Source: Rikenellaceae bacterium (lineage in GTDB: Bacteria > Bacteroidota > Bacteroidia > Bacteroidales > Rikenellaceae). Taken from it: DNA of 64,000 nucleotides. The DNA is taken from contig SUZI01000001.1 of the NCBI GenBank assembly GCA_015060005.1, positions 1 to 64,000 on the forward strand. The letters are read 5' to 3'. Under the pieces are notes generated by a model, which saw only the letters and a program-made list of their open reading frames with translations, had not been told where the DNA came from and ran no database searches. The position numbers were made by a program, and so were the translations under genes. Shown in pieces: positions 45,273 through 54,631 of the stretch (its first letter is position 1; the number at the start of each line of letters is the position of its first letter).

Positions 45273-47078
45273 ATGCAAAAACTTCGCAATATTGCAATTA
45301 TCGCCCACGTAGACCACGGAAAAACAACTCTCGTCGATAAGATGATTGTTGCCGGTCATCTGTTGCGTGGCGACGCCAACAATGGCGACCTGATTATGGA
45401 TAACAACGACTTGGAGCGAGAGCGTGGTATAACCATCCTCTCGAAGAATGTGTCGGTTATATACAAAGATTACAAAATCAACATCATCGACACCCCGGGC
45501 CACGCCGACTTTGGTGGCGAGGTAGAGCGAGTGTTGAATATGTGCGACGGTGTGTTGCTACTGGTCGATGCCTTTGAGGGTACAATGCCACAGACACGTT
45601 TTGTGTTGCAGAAGGCTCTCTCGCTCGGCAAGAAGCCTATCGTGGTTGTCAACAAGGTTGATAAGCCAAACTGTCGCCCCGAGGTTGTCAATGAGCAGGT
45701 CTTCGACTTGATGTTCTCGCTCAATGCCACCGAGGAGCAGTTGGACTACAAGACAATATATGGCTCGGCAAAGCAGGGCTGGATGTCGCACGTATGGAAC
45801 GAGCCAACCGACTCGATAGCACCTCTGCTGGAGGCTATCATCGACGAGATACCTGCACCAGAGGTGGCAGAAGGTACGCCTCAGATGCTCATCACATCGT
45901 TGGAGTACTCGCCTTATGTTGGTCGAATAGCAGTCGGCAAACTTACACGTGGCGAGCTGCGTGCGGGACAGAACGTAACACTCGCAAAGCGTGATGGCGT
46001 AACAAAAATCAAGAGCAAGATTAAGGAGCTGATGGTATTCGACGGACTCGGCAAGAGCAAAGTCGAGAAGGTCGAGTGCGGCGAGATATGTGCTTTGGTG
46101 GGTATCGAGGGCTTTGAGATTGGCGATACGATATGCGACTTTGAGAATCCCGAGCCACTGCCACCAATCAAGATTGATGAGCCTACGATGTCGATGCTCT
46201 TTACCATCAACAACTCACCATTCTTCGGCAAGGATGGTAAATATGTAACCTCTCGCCACATCAAGGAGCGTTTGGACAGAGAGTTGGAGCGTAACCTTGC
46301 TCTCCGCGTAGAGCCAGGACAGAACGCCGACTCATTCGTGGTCTATGGTCGCGGCGTGTTGCACCTCTCGGTGCTCATCGAGACGATGCGTCGTGAGGGT
46401 TATGAGTTGCAGGTAGGTCAGCCAAAGGTCATAATCAAGGAGATTGATGGCGTGAAGTGTGAGCCTGTCGAGGAGATGACCGTAGACTGCCCTGACGAGT
46501 ATGCAGGTACAGTTATTGAGATGGTTACGAAGCGTCGCGGAAATCTGGTTAATATGGAGTCTGATGGCGAGCGTACACGTCTGGAGTTCTTGGCTCCTTC
46601 GCGTGGTATCATCGGTCTGCGTTCCAATATGCTTACCGCCACTGCAGGCGAGGCTATTATGACCCACCGACTGAAGGACTTTGAGCCTTGGATGGGCGAT
46701 ATTGAGATGCGTAGCAACGGTTCACTCATAGCATCGGAGACCGGAACAGCATACGCCTATTCGATTGACAAGTTGCAGGATAGAGGTCGTTTCTTTATCT
46801 CTCCTATGGAGGAGGTATATTGCGGTCAGGTTGTGGGCGAGAGCACTCGTACAGGAGATATTACAATCAACGTAACGAAGGCTAAACAGCTGACAAATAT
46901 GCGTGCTTCGGGAGCCGACGACAAAGCAGTTATCGTACCACCGAAAATCTTTTCGCTAGAGGAGGCTCTGGAGTATATCAAGGCTGACGAGTATGTCGAG
47001 ATAACACCTAAGAAGATGCGATTGCGTAAGATTTTGCTCAGCGAGATTGACCGTAAGCGTGCTGCCAAGCAGGAGTAA
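45273..47078 (+). CDS. typA: Ribosome-associated GTPase TypA/BipA
   Basis: A 601-residue translational GTPase. G1 AHVDHGKTTL, switch region RERGITI, G3 DTPGHADFG and G4 NKVDKP are followed by domains resembling EF-G II, III and V and the unique TypA C-terminus. It acts on the ribosome in 50S assembly and stress adaptation. Length is normal. It is followed by a very strong terminator. Confidence 0.97.
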   Translation: MQKLRNIAIIAHVDHGKTTLVDKMIVAGHLLRGDANNGDLIMDNNDLERERGITILSKNVSVIYKDYKINIIDTPGHADFGGEVERVLNMCDGVLLLVDAFEGTMPQTRFVLQKALSLGKKPIVVVNKVDKPNCRPEVVNEQVFDLMFSLNATEEQLDYKTIYGSAKQGWMSHVWNEPTDSIAPLLEAIIDEIPAPEVAEGTPQMLITSLEYSPYVGRIAVGKLTRGELRAGQNVTLAKRDGVTKIKSKIKELMVFDGLGKSKVEKVECGEICALVGIEGFEIGDTICDFENPEPLPPIKIDEPTMSMLFTINNSPFFGKDGKYVTSRHIKERLDRELERNLALRVEPGQNADSFVVYGRGVLHLSVLIETMRREGYELQVGQPKVIIKEIDGVKCEPVEEMTVDCPDEYAGTVIEMVTKRRGNLVNMESDGERTRLEFLAPSRGIIGLRSNMLTATAGEAIMTHRLKDFEPWMGDIEMRSNGSLIASETGTAYAYSIDKLQDRGRFFISPMEEVYCGQVVGESTRTGDITINVTKAKQLTNMRASGADDKAVIVPPKIFSLEEALEYIKADEYVEITPKKMRLRKILLSEIDRKRAAKQE

Positions 47079-47120
47079 TAAAATTACGACAATAGATAAC
47101 CAAAATAAGAATTAGAAAAA

Positions 47121-47157
47121 AAATGAAACGGGGGCTTTTCAATCGCCCCCGTTTCAT
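47121..47157. terminator. Bidirectional terminator between typA and the ArnT-like gene
   Basis: AATGAAACGGGGGC and its exact complement form a 14-bp GC-rich stem with a 9-nt loop, flanked by A- and T-runs. Confidence 0.9.
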
Positions 47158-47162
47158 TTTTC

Positions 47163-48722
47163 TCATAGTACGACCATTGCATATAGCGCGTCCTGCCAAC
47201 AGAGTCTATCGGCGACAAACTCCTTCACAGACTCATCTTTATCCAAATGGCTACGCCGAAGAATAAGGACTCCGTCACGACACTCTCCCGACAAAATCTG
47301 CTCGGTAGTAACCAGCATCACATCTCTTTTTAGATAGACATCCATATTATCGCTACGGCGCACATGCCAAGTATAGATATTACTGTCAGTCCCAGGGAGT
47401 AACCGTTCTGCCTGCTCACACAATACCTGATAACCCAAAAATTTGTTCATATGAGGTATCGCAAAGCCCGCAAAGAATATTGCCACGAAAATTGCTGCCA
47501 CAAAATATTTTACGGTGCGATAAATCGTATCTTCCCGCCACAAAGTTCTCAACACCACGAGTGCTGAAAGAGATAATATTGTAGCACCCACAACCAACCA
47601 CGCATCTCGCATTATAGGTGCAATATCTGTAAAATACCCCACAACCAACACCGCCGGAAGAGCCAAACAAGATATCGCAGCAGGCACGGCAATTGTCCAT
47701 TTCAGCCAACGGCACGCTTCAACATTGGGCAAGCATAGCATTGCCAGATAGATAATAAACGGAAATATCGGAAGTAAATATATCGCAATTTTTGAACTAA
47801 ACACCGAGAGCATAATAAATGTAGTGACAACTATTGTGAGAAAGAATCTTTCCAACTCCGTTTTCACTCCACCGCGCCATAGCGACACCACAATAACCGT
47901 CACGGCGAATATCGACCACGGAGCCATAGACCACCAGATAGCAGCACAATAAAACCAGACCGGCTCTTTGTGATGAAAAGCATTGACGGCTCGGTCCACA
48001 GTTTGATGAAAGAGCAGATTATCAAGATATTCCGAGCCGCCTTCAAGCCAGACACACCCAAACCAAACAGCACAGCCAACCAACAGCACGCACCAACTCC
48101 GCCAACCCCAATAGCGAACAATATCTCGCCATTTATGTTGTAATATAAGAAAACCTACGGTCACCAACAGAGGCATAAGCAAGCCGACAGGCCCTTTACT
48201 GAACAGCGCCAAAAACACGCACACAGGAAACAACCACTGCTCACGACTGCCTCCTTCACCAACATAGAGCCTCCAAAAGAGGTATAGGGCCAATGTGATG
48301 AACATCGTCATCAGCATATCCATACGCAAAAACACAGCCACACCCAAGAACATTCCGCCTGTTGCCAGCATAAGGGCCGCCGACTGTCGGCGTGTCTTAT
48401 CCATTGAAGTGAGCACCCAACGATTCATCACGCCAATAATAACCATTGCCGGCAAAAGTGACAAAAGCGACAAGAACCACATTTGATGCGAACCAAACAA
48501 GACTCGTCCCAACATCACCAACCAGAAATAGAGAGGCGGCTTATCGGCATAGGGTTCCCCTTGATTATAAAATGCAAACAGATGTCCGTCGGCAATTGCC
48601 TCATCGGCAATACTTATATAACGCAACTCATTGGCAGGCGTAAAATCACGCATTATCATAATCGGCAGCAGGGCCACCACCGATAAAATCACAATCACAA
48701 TCTTTCTACGACTCATATTCAC
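47163..48722 (-). CDS. ArnT-like membrane glycosyltransferase (PMT family)
   Basis: A 519-residue polytopic membrane protein with about 11-12 helices. The N-terminal periplasmic loop ELRYISIADEAIA and the YADKPPLYFW motif are typical of the ArnT/PMT-2 family, which move a sugar from a polyprenyl phosphate carrier to lipid A or another acceptor outside the inner membrane. Its start codon overlaps the stop of the LAB_N gene by 4 nt. The sugar and acceptor are unknown. Confidence 0.85.
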   Translation of the reverse strand: MNMSRRKIVIVILSVVALLPIMIMRDFTPANELRYISIADEAIADGHLFAFYNQGEPYADKPPLYFWLVMLGRVLFGSHQMWFLSLLSLLPAMVIIGVMNRWVLTSMDKTRRQSAALMLATGGMFLGVAVFLRMDMLMTMFITLALYLFWRLYVGEGGSREQWLFPVCVFLALFSKGPVGLLMPLLVTVGFLILQHKWRDIVRYWGWRSWCVLLVGCAVWFGCVWLEGGSEYLDNLLFHQTVDRAVNAFHHKEPVWFYCAAIWWSMAPWSIFAVTVIVVSLWRGGVKTELERFFLTIVVTTFIMLSVFSSKIAIYLLPIFPFIIYLAMLCLPNVEACRWLKWTIAVPAAISCLALPAVLVVGYFTDIAPIMRDAWLVVGATILSLSALVVLRTLWREDTIYRTVKYFVAAIFVAIFFAGFAIPHMNKFLGYQVLCEQAERLLPGTDSNIYTWHVRRSDNMDVYLKRDVMLVTTEQILSGECRDGVLILRRSHLDKDESVKEFVADRLCWQDALYAMVVL

Positions 48723-49342
48723 ATCTCACGCTTTGCGGCCCGTCGGCCAATAATTATATTACGAAAGTAGGCGACAAAACCAACCAACTGCCCCAGAATA
48801 AGCACAGGGTCGCGACGGAGCACACCATAGGTTATTATCATAGCGGAGCCAAACAGGCTCAATCGCCAAAAGCCCACCGACAATACCGAGCGATGATGGG
48901 AGCGTGAGCAAAGCCATTGATACAGAAATCGCAAAGAGAAGACTATCTGCCCTGTCGAGCCAAATAGCAGCAACCACATTGGCACTTCTTGATTATTTAT
49001 AAATGCCAGAACAAAGTCGTCTGCCTTGGATAGTATGGCAAGAAATGCCACAATAGGAGTCCCCACCAACAAAAACTTCACCATTGCAGGCAAACCTTTC
49101 CATTGTCCTTTGGCATCGAGATTCCACAAATAGATGTAATACGACAATGTCTGACCCAATATGATGGCAAAATCTTCACGCAACCAACCGTATATAAACA
49201 GCAAGTAAGAGCCTATAATACTACATACCCAGTAGGCCGTAGGAGAGACTATCTCTTTGGCTCGTTCCGACATCAGCCACTGAATCAGCACACGAGCCGA
49301 AAAGAAGGCTTGTGCTAAAAAACCGATAGCAAAGACCCACAT
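48719..49342 (-). CDS. Lipid A biosynthesis N-terminal domain (LAB_N) membrane protein, two copies
   Basis: A 207-residue membrane protein with two LAB_N-type units (FFSARVLIQWLMSE and FSLRFLYQWLCSR mark each). These small helical units occur beside glycosyltransferases of the ArnC/ArnT type and as an N-terminal part of some LpxB proteins. They may help carry lipid-linked sugars. It lies 6 nt after the GT2 gene and overlaps the ArnT-like gene. Confidence 0.82.
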   Translation of the reverse strand: MWVFAIGFLAQAFFSARVLIQWLMSERAKEIVSPTAYWVCSIIGSYLLFIYGWLREDFAIILGQTLSYYIYLWNLDAKGQWKGLPAMVKFLLVGTPIVAFLAILSKADDFVLAFINNQEVPMWLLLFGSTGQIVFSLRFLYQWLCSRSHHRSVLSVGFWRLSLFGSAMIITYGVLRRDPVLILGQLVGFVAYFRNIIIGRRAAKREM

Positions 49343-49348
49343 AAATTG

Positions 49349-50080
49349 CTAAATTTGATGCTCCGAGACCTTATAGTTTATAGCACGCGCACGAATCCAT
49401 CTATATGCAAAACAATCGACAAAAGGGGCTATCAGACGATTCCTCATATTGAATTTAGAGACACCGGCCTTACGAGGAAAATGTCGCACAGGTAGTTCTT
49501 TGTACTTCGCCCCATCTTGCAGTAGAACAAGTGCCGGAAAAAACCGGTGCATACCCTTGAAAAGAGGTATTTTCTTGGCCACAACCGTATGCATAACTTT
49601 CAACGGGCAACCGGTATCGGTAGCACCGTCACCTGTCATCATACGACGAAATCCGTTGGCTATCTTCGACTGCACGCGCTTGAAAGCAGTATCCTTACGA
49701 TTGGCTCGCACACCGGTAACAAGTTGATAATCCTTTGCATAAGGCAGCAGCAAATTGAAATCCTCGGGAGATGTCTGCAAATCGGCATCAATATATCCCA
49801 ACAATGGAGAGTAGGTATAATCTATACCTGCCTTTATAGCCGCACTTAACCCGGCATTGTGCCGAAACGAGATATAAAACATATCCTTCCGTCGAGAGCA
49901 CACCTCCTGCAACAGCGACAAACTGTTATCCGTCGAGCCGTCATTGACAAACAACACACAGGCCAGACAAGGGGCATTTTTCAGCCACTCGGCAAATGTT
50001 TGTTCTAAGCGTGCCACATTATCTTCCTCGTTATACACTGGAACGATTACCGTAAATTGATACGACGCTGTTTTGTTCAT
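49349..50080 (-). CDS. GT2-family polyprenyl-phosphate glycosyltransferase (ArnC/DPM-like)
   Basis: The start at MNKTASYQ (243 aa) is preferred. The GT-A fold is clear: FTVIVPVYNEEDN, FVNDGSTDNS and the metal-binding YIDADLQTSPED. GT2 enzymes of this group load a sugar onto undecaprenyl phosphate at the cytoplasmic face. It lacks the two C-terminal membrane helices of E. coli ArnC. With the LAB_N and ArnT-like genes it forms a load, carry and transfer module for modifying lipid A or another glycolipid. Confidence 0.88.
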   Translation of the reverse strand: MNKTASYQFTVIVPVYNEEDNVARLEQTFAEWLKNAPCLACVLFVNDGSTDNSLSLLQEVCSRRKDMFYISFRHNAGLSAAIKAGIDYTYSPLLGYIDADLQTSPEDFNLLLPYAKDYQLVTGVRANRKDTAFKRVQSKIANGFRRMMTGDGATDTGCPLKVMHTVVAKKIPLFKGMHRFFPALVLLQDGAKYKELPVRHFPRKAGVSKFNMRNRLIAPFVDCFAYRWIRARAINYKVSEHQI

Positions 50081-50280
50081 ATTGACCAATCTTTTACACA
50101 ATTACGCTCTGCTGCTTTTATTTTAAGCAGATGAAAAACGCACAAATGTATCGTTTTTATTCAAGTATTAAAACGAAAGATTATCAAACAGATACAAACA
50201 GAATACAAATTACCACTTTTAGACAACACGCCCCTCACAATCAAGCCCAAACAGAATACAAATAGTCCAAAAATAGAGGA

Positions 50281-50652
50281 TTATTTTTTCAGTGTAGCAT
50301 AGGATAAAATATGCCAACTAATGGCCACGGCCAAAAACAGAAGGCCTGCTTGCGCCCACCACCACTCATCGACAGCGGCCAAGATGCAATAGCCCAGCGT
50401 GAGCCAGACAAGCGTAACCGACACTATCTTCACTCGCAACGGAATGGCGCGATACTCCCTGAAATTGCGGATATACTCTCCCAGGCGAGGGTGATTTATC
50501 AGCCACGCATAAAGACGCGACGAGGAGCGCACAAAGCACCACGCAGCGAGCAACAACAGAGGTGTAGTAGGCAGTAGCGGAAGGAATATCCCCACTATAC
50601 CCAGGCCCAACGACACAACTCCGAGTATGGTCAAAAAGATTTTCACGGCCAC
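50281..50652 (-). CDS. DUF454 (YbaN family) inner-membrane protein
   Basis: A 123-residue membrane protein with the family pattern GIVGIFLPLLPTTPLLLLAAWCFVRSS and a conserved HPRLGEYI stretch, plus three to four helices in all. The track start is a GTG. An internal GTG two codons on is equally possible, and a TATTTTTG box overlaps the start. Function is unknown in all species I know of. The 50,102-50,280 spacer beside it has no gene. Confidence 0.85.
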   Translation of the reverse strand: MAVKIFLTILGVVSLGLGIVGIFLPLLPTTPLLLLAAWCFVRSSSRLYAWLINHPRLGEYIRNFREYRAIPLRVKIVSVTLVWLTLGYCILAAVDEWWWAQAGLLFLAVAISWHILSYATLKK

Positions 50653-50711
50653 AAAAATAGCAATTTACCGATAAATAGGCATTACTTCGTAGAAAATCAA
50701 TAAAAATTTTC

Positions 50712-50719
50712 TAATTTTG
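50712..50719 (+). promoter_or_regulatory. -7 box of rpiB
   Basis: TAATTTTG, 29 nt before the ATG. The -33 region is poorly conserved (TTCG at about 22 nt). Confidence 0.45.
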
Positions 50720-50748
50720 TAGAGCAGATAATTTTAATTCTTCGATAT

Positions 50749-51183
50749 ATGAAAAAGATTGGCATCGCTTGCGACCACGCAGGCTATCAGATGAAAGAGT
50801 TTTTGGTGGGATATCTCTCATCGAAGGGTTACGAAGTGGTGGACTTCGGCACTCACTCAGAGGAGAGCATCGACTATCCCGATTTCGGACACGCATTAGC
50901 CGAGGCTATCGAGGCTGGCGAGATGGAGCAGGGCGTAGGCCTCTGCGGCTCGGGCGAGGGAATGGCTATGACACTCAACAAGCACCAGGGCATACGTGCC
51001 GGCTTGTGCTGGTGTGAGGAGATTGCCGGTCTGATACGTCAGCACAACAACGCTAACGTGGTTGTCCTGCCCGCACGTTTCATCTCAAATGACGAGGCTA
51101 TGGCTATCGTTGGTAAGTTCCTCACAACAGATTTCGAGGGTGGCAGACACATCCGCCGCGTGGAGAAGATTGCGTGTAAGTAA
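50749..51183 (+). CDS. rpiB: Ribose-5-phosphate isomerase B
   Basis: A 144-residue cytoplasmic isomerase interconverting ribose-5- and ribulose-5-phosphate. GIACDHAGYQMK at the N-terminus, the catalytic Cys in GLCGSGEGMAM and the NANVVVLPARF segment are typical. Single gene between a promoter and a strong terminator. Rpe, the next pentose-phosphate enzyme, is encoded about 850 nt downstream. Confidence 0.95.
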   Translation: MKKIGIACDHAGYQMKEFLVGYLSSKGYEVVDFGTHSEESIDYPDFGHALAEAIEAGEMEQGVGLCGSGEGMAMTLNKHQGIRAGLCWCEEIAGLIRQHNNANVVVLPARFISNDEAMAIVGKFLTTDFEGGRHIRRVEKIACK

Positions 51184-51202
51184 TCTCGTTCGACAACAGA
51201 CA

Positions 51203-51243
51203 AAAAAAATAGCTGAGCACTATTCTTGCTCAGCTATTTTTTT
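51203..51243. terminator. Bidirectional terminator after rpiB
   Basis: AATAGCTGAGCA and TGCTCAGCTATT, extended by A- and T-runs on either side. It serves rpiB and the convergent barrel gene. Confidence 0.85.
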
Positions 51244-51260
51244 AATCTCAAGTGTCCTTA

Positions 51261-51881
51261 TTAGAACATCAACGCTGTGCCGATGTAGAAGTTCAAAAGA
51301 CGCAACTTTGCGTCGCCTGCCTCGGATGCTATCTCGTTCTTCATAATGTTGACCAAGCTGTGCTCAAAGCCCACGAAGAACTGCCACTGACGCCACAACT
51401 CAACACCGAGGTTATAGTTCAGACCGAAATCAAAACGCTGGATGCTATCTCCAAAGACGTCGCTCTTGACCTTCATACCATCAACCTTCGCCACACTCTT
51501 ACCCAAGACACCGAGTGCGAAATATGGACCTAAGCCGGCTGTGAGTGATACAGTCTGACTAACAGGCAAACGATAACCAAAGTTGAAAGGCAACTCCAGA
51601 TAGCCTAAGTTATCGTGAGCATTGGTAGCATAAGCACCCTTGAGCGAGTAGAGCAACTTACCATCAACGAAGAAACCGTCGGTGATAGCCTGCGAGAGGT
51701 CCATCTCGGCACGAACACCAAGGTGGAAACCAACGTAAGAGTCAGACGATATAGAGCCCACATCCATCTTCATCTTCTCCCACGAGATATTAAAACCACC
51801 AACCAAACCGTAACGTATATCCTGTGCTACTACAGATGAGACAGCCAACAAGGCAACCAATGCTAAAACAACTTTTTTCAT
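51261..51881 (-). CDS. Outer-membrane beta-barrel (PorT/OmpX-like) protein
   Basis: A 206-residue protein with a signal peptide (cut near SVVAQ), alternating hydrophobic strands (GYLELPFNFGYRLPV, FDFGLNYNLGVEL) and a C-terminal Phe (GTALMF). It fits the small PorT-type barrels common in Bacteroidota. Ligand and role unknown. It has its own consensus promoter and terminator. Confidence 0.82.
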   Translation of the reverse strand: MKKVVLALVALLAVSSVVAQDIRYGLVGGFNISWEKMKMDVGSISSDSYVGFHLGVRAEMDLSQAITDGFFVDGKLLYSLKGAYATNAHDNLGYLELPFNFGYRLPVSQTVSLTAGLGPYFALGVLGKSVAKVDGMKVKSDVFGDSIQRFDFGLNYNLGVELWRQWQFFVGFEHSLVNIMKNEIASEAGDAKLRLLNFYIGTALMF

Positions 51882-51908
51882 ATTCCAAAGTGATTAAATA
51901 TTACTCTA

Positions 51909-51940
51909 CAAATGTATACATATTTTTGAATTAAAACAAA
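51909..51940 (-). promoter_or_regulatory. Promoter of the barrel gene
   Basis: On the minus strand TTTG (51937-51940), 20 nt and TACATTTG (51909-51916). Confidence 0.75.
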
Positions 51941-51988
51941 TCATTGCACATAAGAGATAATATTTTATAAAATACGGCATCTTTTTAT

Positions 51989-51996
51989 TACCTTTG
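51989..51996 (+). promoter_or_regulatory. -7 box of the rpe operon
   Basis: TACCTTTG, 31 nt before the rpe ATG. The best -33 candidate is TTTA at 21 nt. Confidence 0.45.
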
Positions 51997-52027
51997 CCGT
52001 AGAAGATAAATAAAAGTTCAGTAATAT

Positions 52028-52681
52028 ATGAAACGTATAATCTCTCCTTCGATGCTCTCGGCAGATTTTGGAAATCTGGAGCGTGATACCCAAATGATTG
52101 ACCGCAGCCGTGCCGAGTGGGTACATATCGACGTGATGGATGGAGTATTTGTGCCAAACATCTCATTTGGCTTCCCTGTGATGAAGCCCATACGCCAAGC
52201 CACAAGCAAGGTGCTCGACGTGCATCTGATGATTGTTGAGCCCGAGAAATATGTAGAGCGTTTCGTCAATGATGGAGCCGACTACGTAACATTCCACATC
52301 GAGGCGACAGAGCGAGCTGAGCACTGCATAGAGCTGATACACAACGCCGGAGCCAAGGCAGGAGTATCTATCAAGCCTGCGACACCTACCGACGCCATAC
52401 GCGACATCCTGCCAAAGGTAGAACTCGTGCTGGTTATGAGCGTAGAGCCAGGATTTGGCGGACAGTCGTTTATGCCTATCGCCGTAGACAAAGTCAAAGA
52501 GCTGGCAGCAATGCGAGAGGAGATGGGGCTGGACTTCACGATTGAGGTCGACGGAGGCATATCATCCAAGAATGCCGCACTGCTCTTCGATGCAGGAGCT
52601 GAGGCTTTAGTTGCTGGTAGTGCAGTATTTAAGGCGGAGAGCCCCGAACAGGAGATTATAAATATGCTTGAGGCTAAATAA
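52028..52681 (+). CDS. rpe: Ribulose-phosphate 3-epimerase
   Basis: A 217-residue TIM-barrel enzyme of the pentose phosphate pathway. The motifs SMLSADF, HIDVMDGVFVPN, MSVEPGFGGQSF and EVDGGI hold the metal and phosphate sites. First gene of a run rpe-ABC-F-rlmB-ygjP on the plus strand with short gaps. Confidence 0.96.
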   Translation: MKRIISPSMLSADFGNLERDTQMIDRSRAEWVHIDVMDGVFVPNISFGFPVMKPIRQATSKVLDVHLMIVEPEKYVERFVNDGADYVTFHIEATERAEHCIELIHNAGAKAGVSIKPATPTDAIRDILPKVELVLVMSVEPGFGGQSFMPIAVDKVKELAAMREEMGLDFTIEVDGGISSKNAALLFDAGAEALVAGSAVFKAESPEQEIINMLEAK

Positions 52682-52692
52682 CACCCACGCAG

Positions 52693-54621
52693 ATGATTTC
52701 ACTCGACAACCTCACAGTCAGCTTTGGTGGCTGGACACTATTCGACCAGATATCGTTCCTGATAAACGAGAAGGACCGTATAGGTCTTGTAGGAAAGAAC
52801 GGTGCCGGCAAGACCACCCTACTCCGTATAATAACAGGTGAGCAGCAGCCAACCGAGGGTTGTGTAACGCTCAATGGCGAGTGCACCATAGGCTACCTTC
52901 CACAGCAGATGCGTGTGGCTGACACAACGACACTGCGTGCCGAGACCGAGAAGGCTTTTGCCGAGGTGTTGGCTTTGGAGGCCGAGATTGAACAGCTGAC
53001 CAATCAGATAGCCACACGCGAGGATTATGAGTCGGAGGAGTACGCATCGCTGCTCCAACGCCTGAACCACGCACAGGACCACTACCGCATACTCGGAGGC
53101 GACACCCGTGAGGCTGACATCGAGAAGACACTCATCGGACTTGGCTTCCGCCGCGAGGACTTCTCTCGCCCAACGAGCGAGTTCTCGGGAGGTTGGCGTA
53201 TGCGAATAGAGCTGGCAAAATTGCTTCTGCGTCGCCCCTCGATATTTCTGCTTGACGAGCCGACAAACCACCTCGACATAGAGAGTATCCAATGGTTAGA
53301 GGAGTACCTGAAGAACTACAACGGAGCTGTGCTCCTAATATCCCACGACAGGGCATTCCTGGATAATGTAACAACACGCACCATAGAACTCTCGCTCGGC
53401 AAGGTGTACGACTACAAGGTGCCTTATTCGAAATTCGTGGAGCTCCGTCGTGAGCGTCGCCAGCAGCAGATGGCAGCCTACGAAAATCAGCAGCGACTCA
53501 TCGAGAAGACCGAGGAGTTTATCGAGAAGTTCCGCTACAAGCCCACAAAGAGTAATCAGGTGCAGTCGCGTATAAAGCAGCTCGAGAAGCTGGAACGCAT
53601 AGAGGTTGAGGAGGAGGATTTATCACGACTCAACATCAAGTTTCCACCGGCTCCTCGCTCGGGACAGATTGTTGTAGAGGTGAAGGAGGCAGGTAAAGCA
53701 TTTGGCGAGAAACGAGTATTCTCGGATGCCACGTTCACCATAGAGAAGGGGCAGAAGATAGCCCTTGTAGGACGAAATGGCGAGGGCAAGACCACAATGG
53801 CGAGGATGATACTCGGCGAGTTGGCACCTTCGGAGGGTCGTATCCGTCTGGGAACCAACGTCAACATAGGTTATTTCGCTCAAAATCAAGATGATTTGAT
53901 GGATGGCGAATTCACTGTATTCGACACATTAGACCGAGTAGCGGTGGGCGACATACGCACACGTCTGCGTGATATCCTGGGAGCTTTCCTGTTCCGAGGT
54001 GAGGATATAGACAAGAAGGTGAAGGTGCTCTCGGGAGGTGAGCGTAGTCGTCTTGCCATGGCACGACTGATGCTGGAACCATACAACCTGCTCATCCTCG
54101 ATGAGCCTACCAACCATATGGATATGCGTTCGAAGGATATACTGAAGAGTGCACTGCAGAAGTATGACGGAACAGTCATCGTAGTGTCTCACGACAGAGA
54201 GTTTCTGGATGGCTTGGTCGAGAAGGTATACGAGTTCCGCGATGGAGGTGTCAAAGAGTATTTAGGAGGCATATACTACTTCTTAGAGAAGCGTAAGGTG
54301 GAGTCGTTGCAAGAGATTGAACGTAAGGAGATTCCTCAGCATAGCACCCCGAAGGAGAACACCACCGGCAAACTATCATACGAGCAGAAGAAGGAGCAGG
54401 AGAAGTTGCTGCGTAAGCTACGTAAGGCTGTCGAGACAATTGAAGCGGAGCTTGCATCAGTCGAGGAGCAGATAGCCGCCTACGATGCCAAATTTGCCTC
54501 AGCAGCGGAGTATATACAAGCTGACTATGATGCTTATAACGCCCTGAAGAGCCAATATGACCATCTGATGCACGAATGGGAGAAGGCGTCATACGAGGTG
54601 GAGATAACAGAACAACAATAA
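52693..54621 (+). CDS. ABC-F family ATP-binding protein
   Basis: A 642-residue soluble protein with two ABC domains (Walker A GKNGAGKTTLL and GRNGEGKTTMA; signatures SGGWRMR and LSGGERSR). A charged linker joins them, and a C-terminal coiled coil (about 560-635) follows. There are no membrane segments. ABC-F proteins act on ribosomes, as translation factors or antibiotic-protection proteins. The C-terminal coiled coil is Uup-like, which also suggests DNA or ribosome roles. No nearby resistance gene supports a resistance role. Confidence 0.93.
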   Translation: MISLDNLTVSFGGWTLFDQISFLINEKDRIGLVGKNGAGKTTLLRIITGEQQPTEGCVTLNGECTIGYLPQQMRVADTTTLRAETEKAFAEVLALEAEIEQLTNQIATREDYESEEYASLLQRLNHAQDHYRILGGDTREADIEKTLIGLGFRREDFSRPTSEFSGGWRMRIELAKLLLRRPSIFLLDEPTNHLDIESIQWLEEYLKNYNGAVLLISHDRAFLDNVTTRTIELSLGKVYDYKVPYSKFVELRRERRQQQMAAYENQQRLIEKTEEFIEKFRYKPTKSNQVQSRIKQLEKLERIEVEEEDLSRLNIKFPPAPRSGQIVVEVKEAGKAFGEKRVFSDATFTIEKGQKIALVGRNGEGKTTMARMILGELAPSEGRIRLGTNVNIGYFAQNQDDLMDGEFTVFDTLDRVAVGDIRTRLRDILGAFLFRGEDIDKKVKVLSGGERSRLAMARLMLEPYNLLILDEPTNHMDMRSKDILKSALQKYDGTVIVVSHDREFLDGLVEKVYEFRDGGVKEYLGGIYYFLEKRKVESLQEIERKEIPQHSTPKENTTGKLSYEQKKEQEKLLRKLRKAVETIEAELASVEEQIAAYDAKFASAAEYIQADYDAYNALKSQYDHLMHEWEKASYEVEITEQQ

Positions 54622-54631
54622 CACACATATA

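Noticed and set aside
52693-54621. ABC-F gene as an antibiotic resistance determinant
   Set aside because: Context is housekeeping (rpe, rlmB), with no leader peptide or resistance genes; a translation or Uup-like role is more likely.
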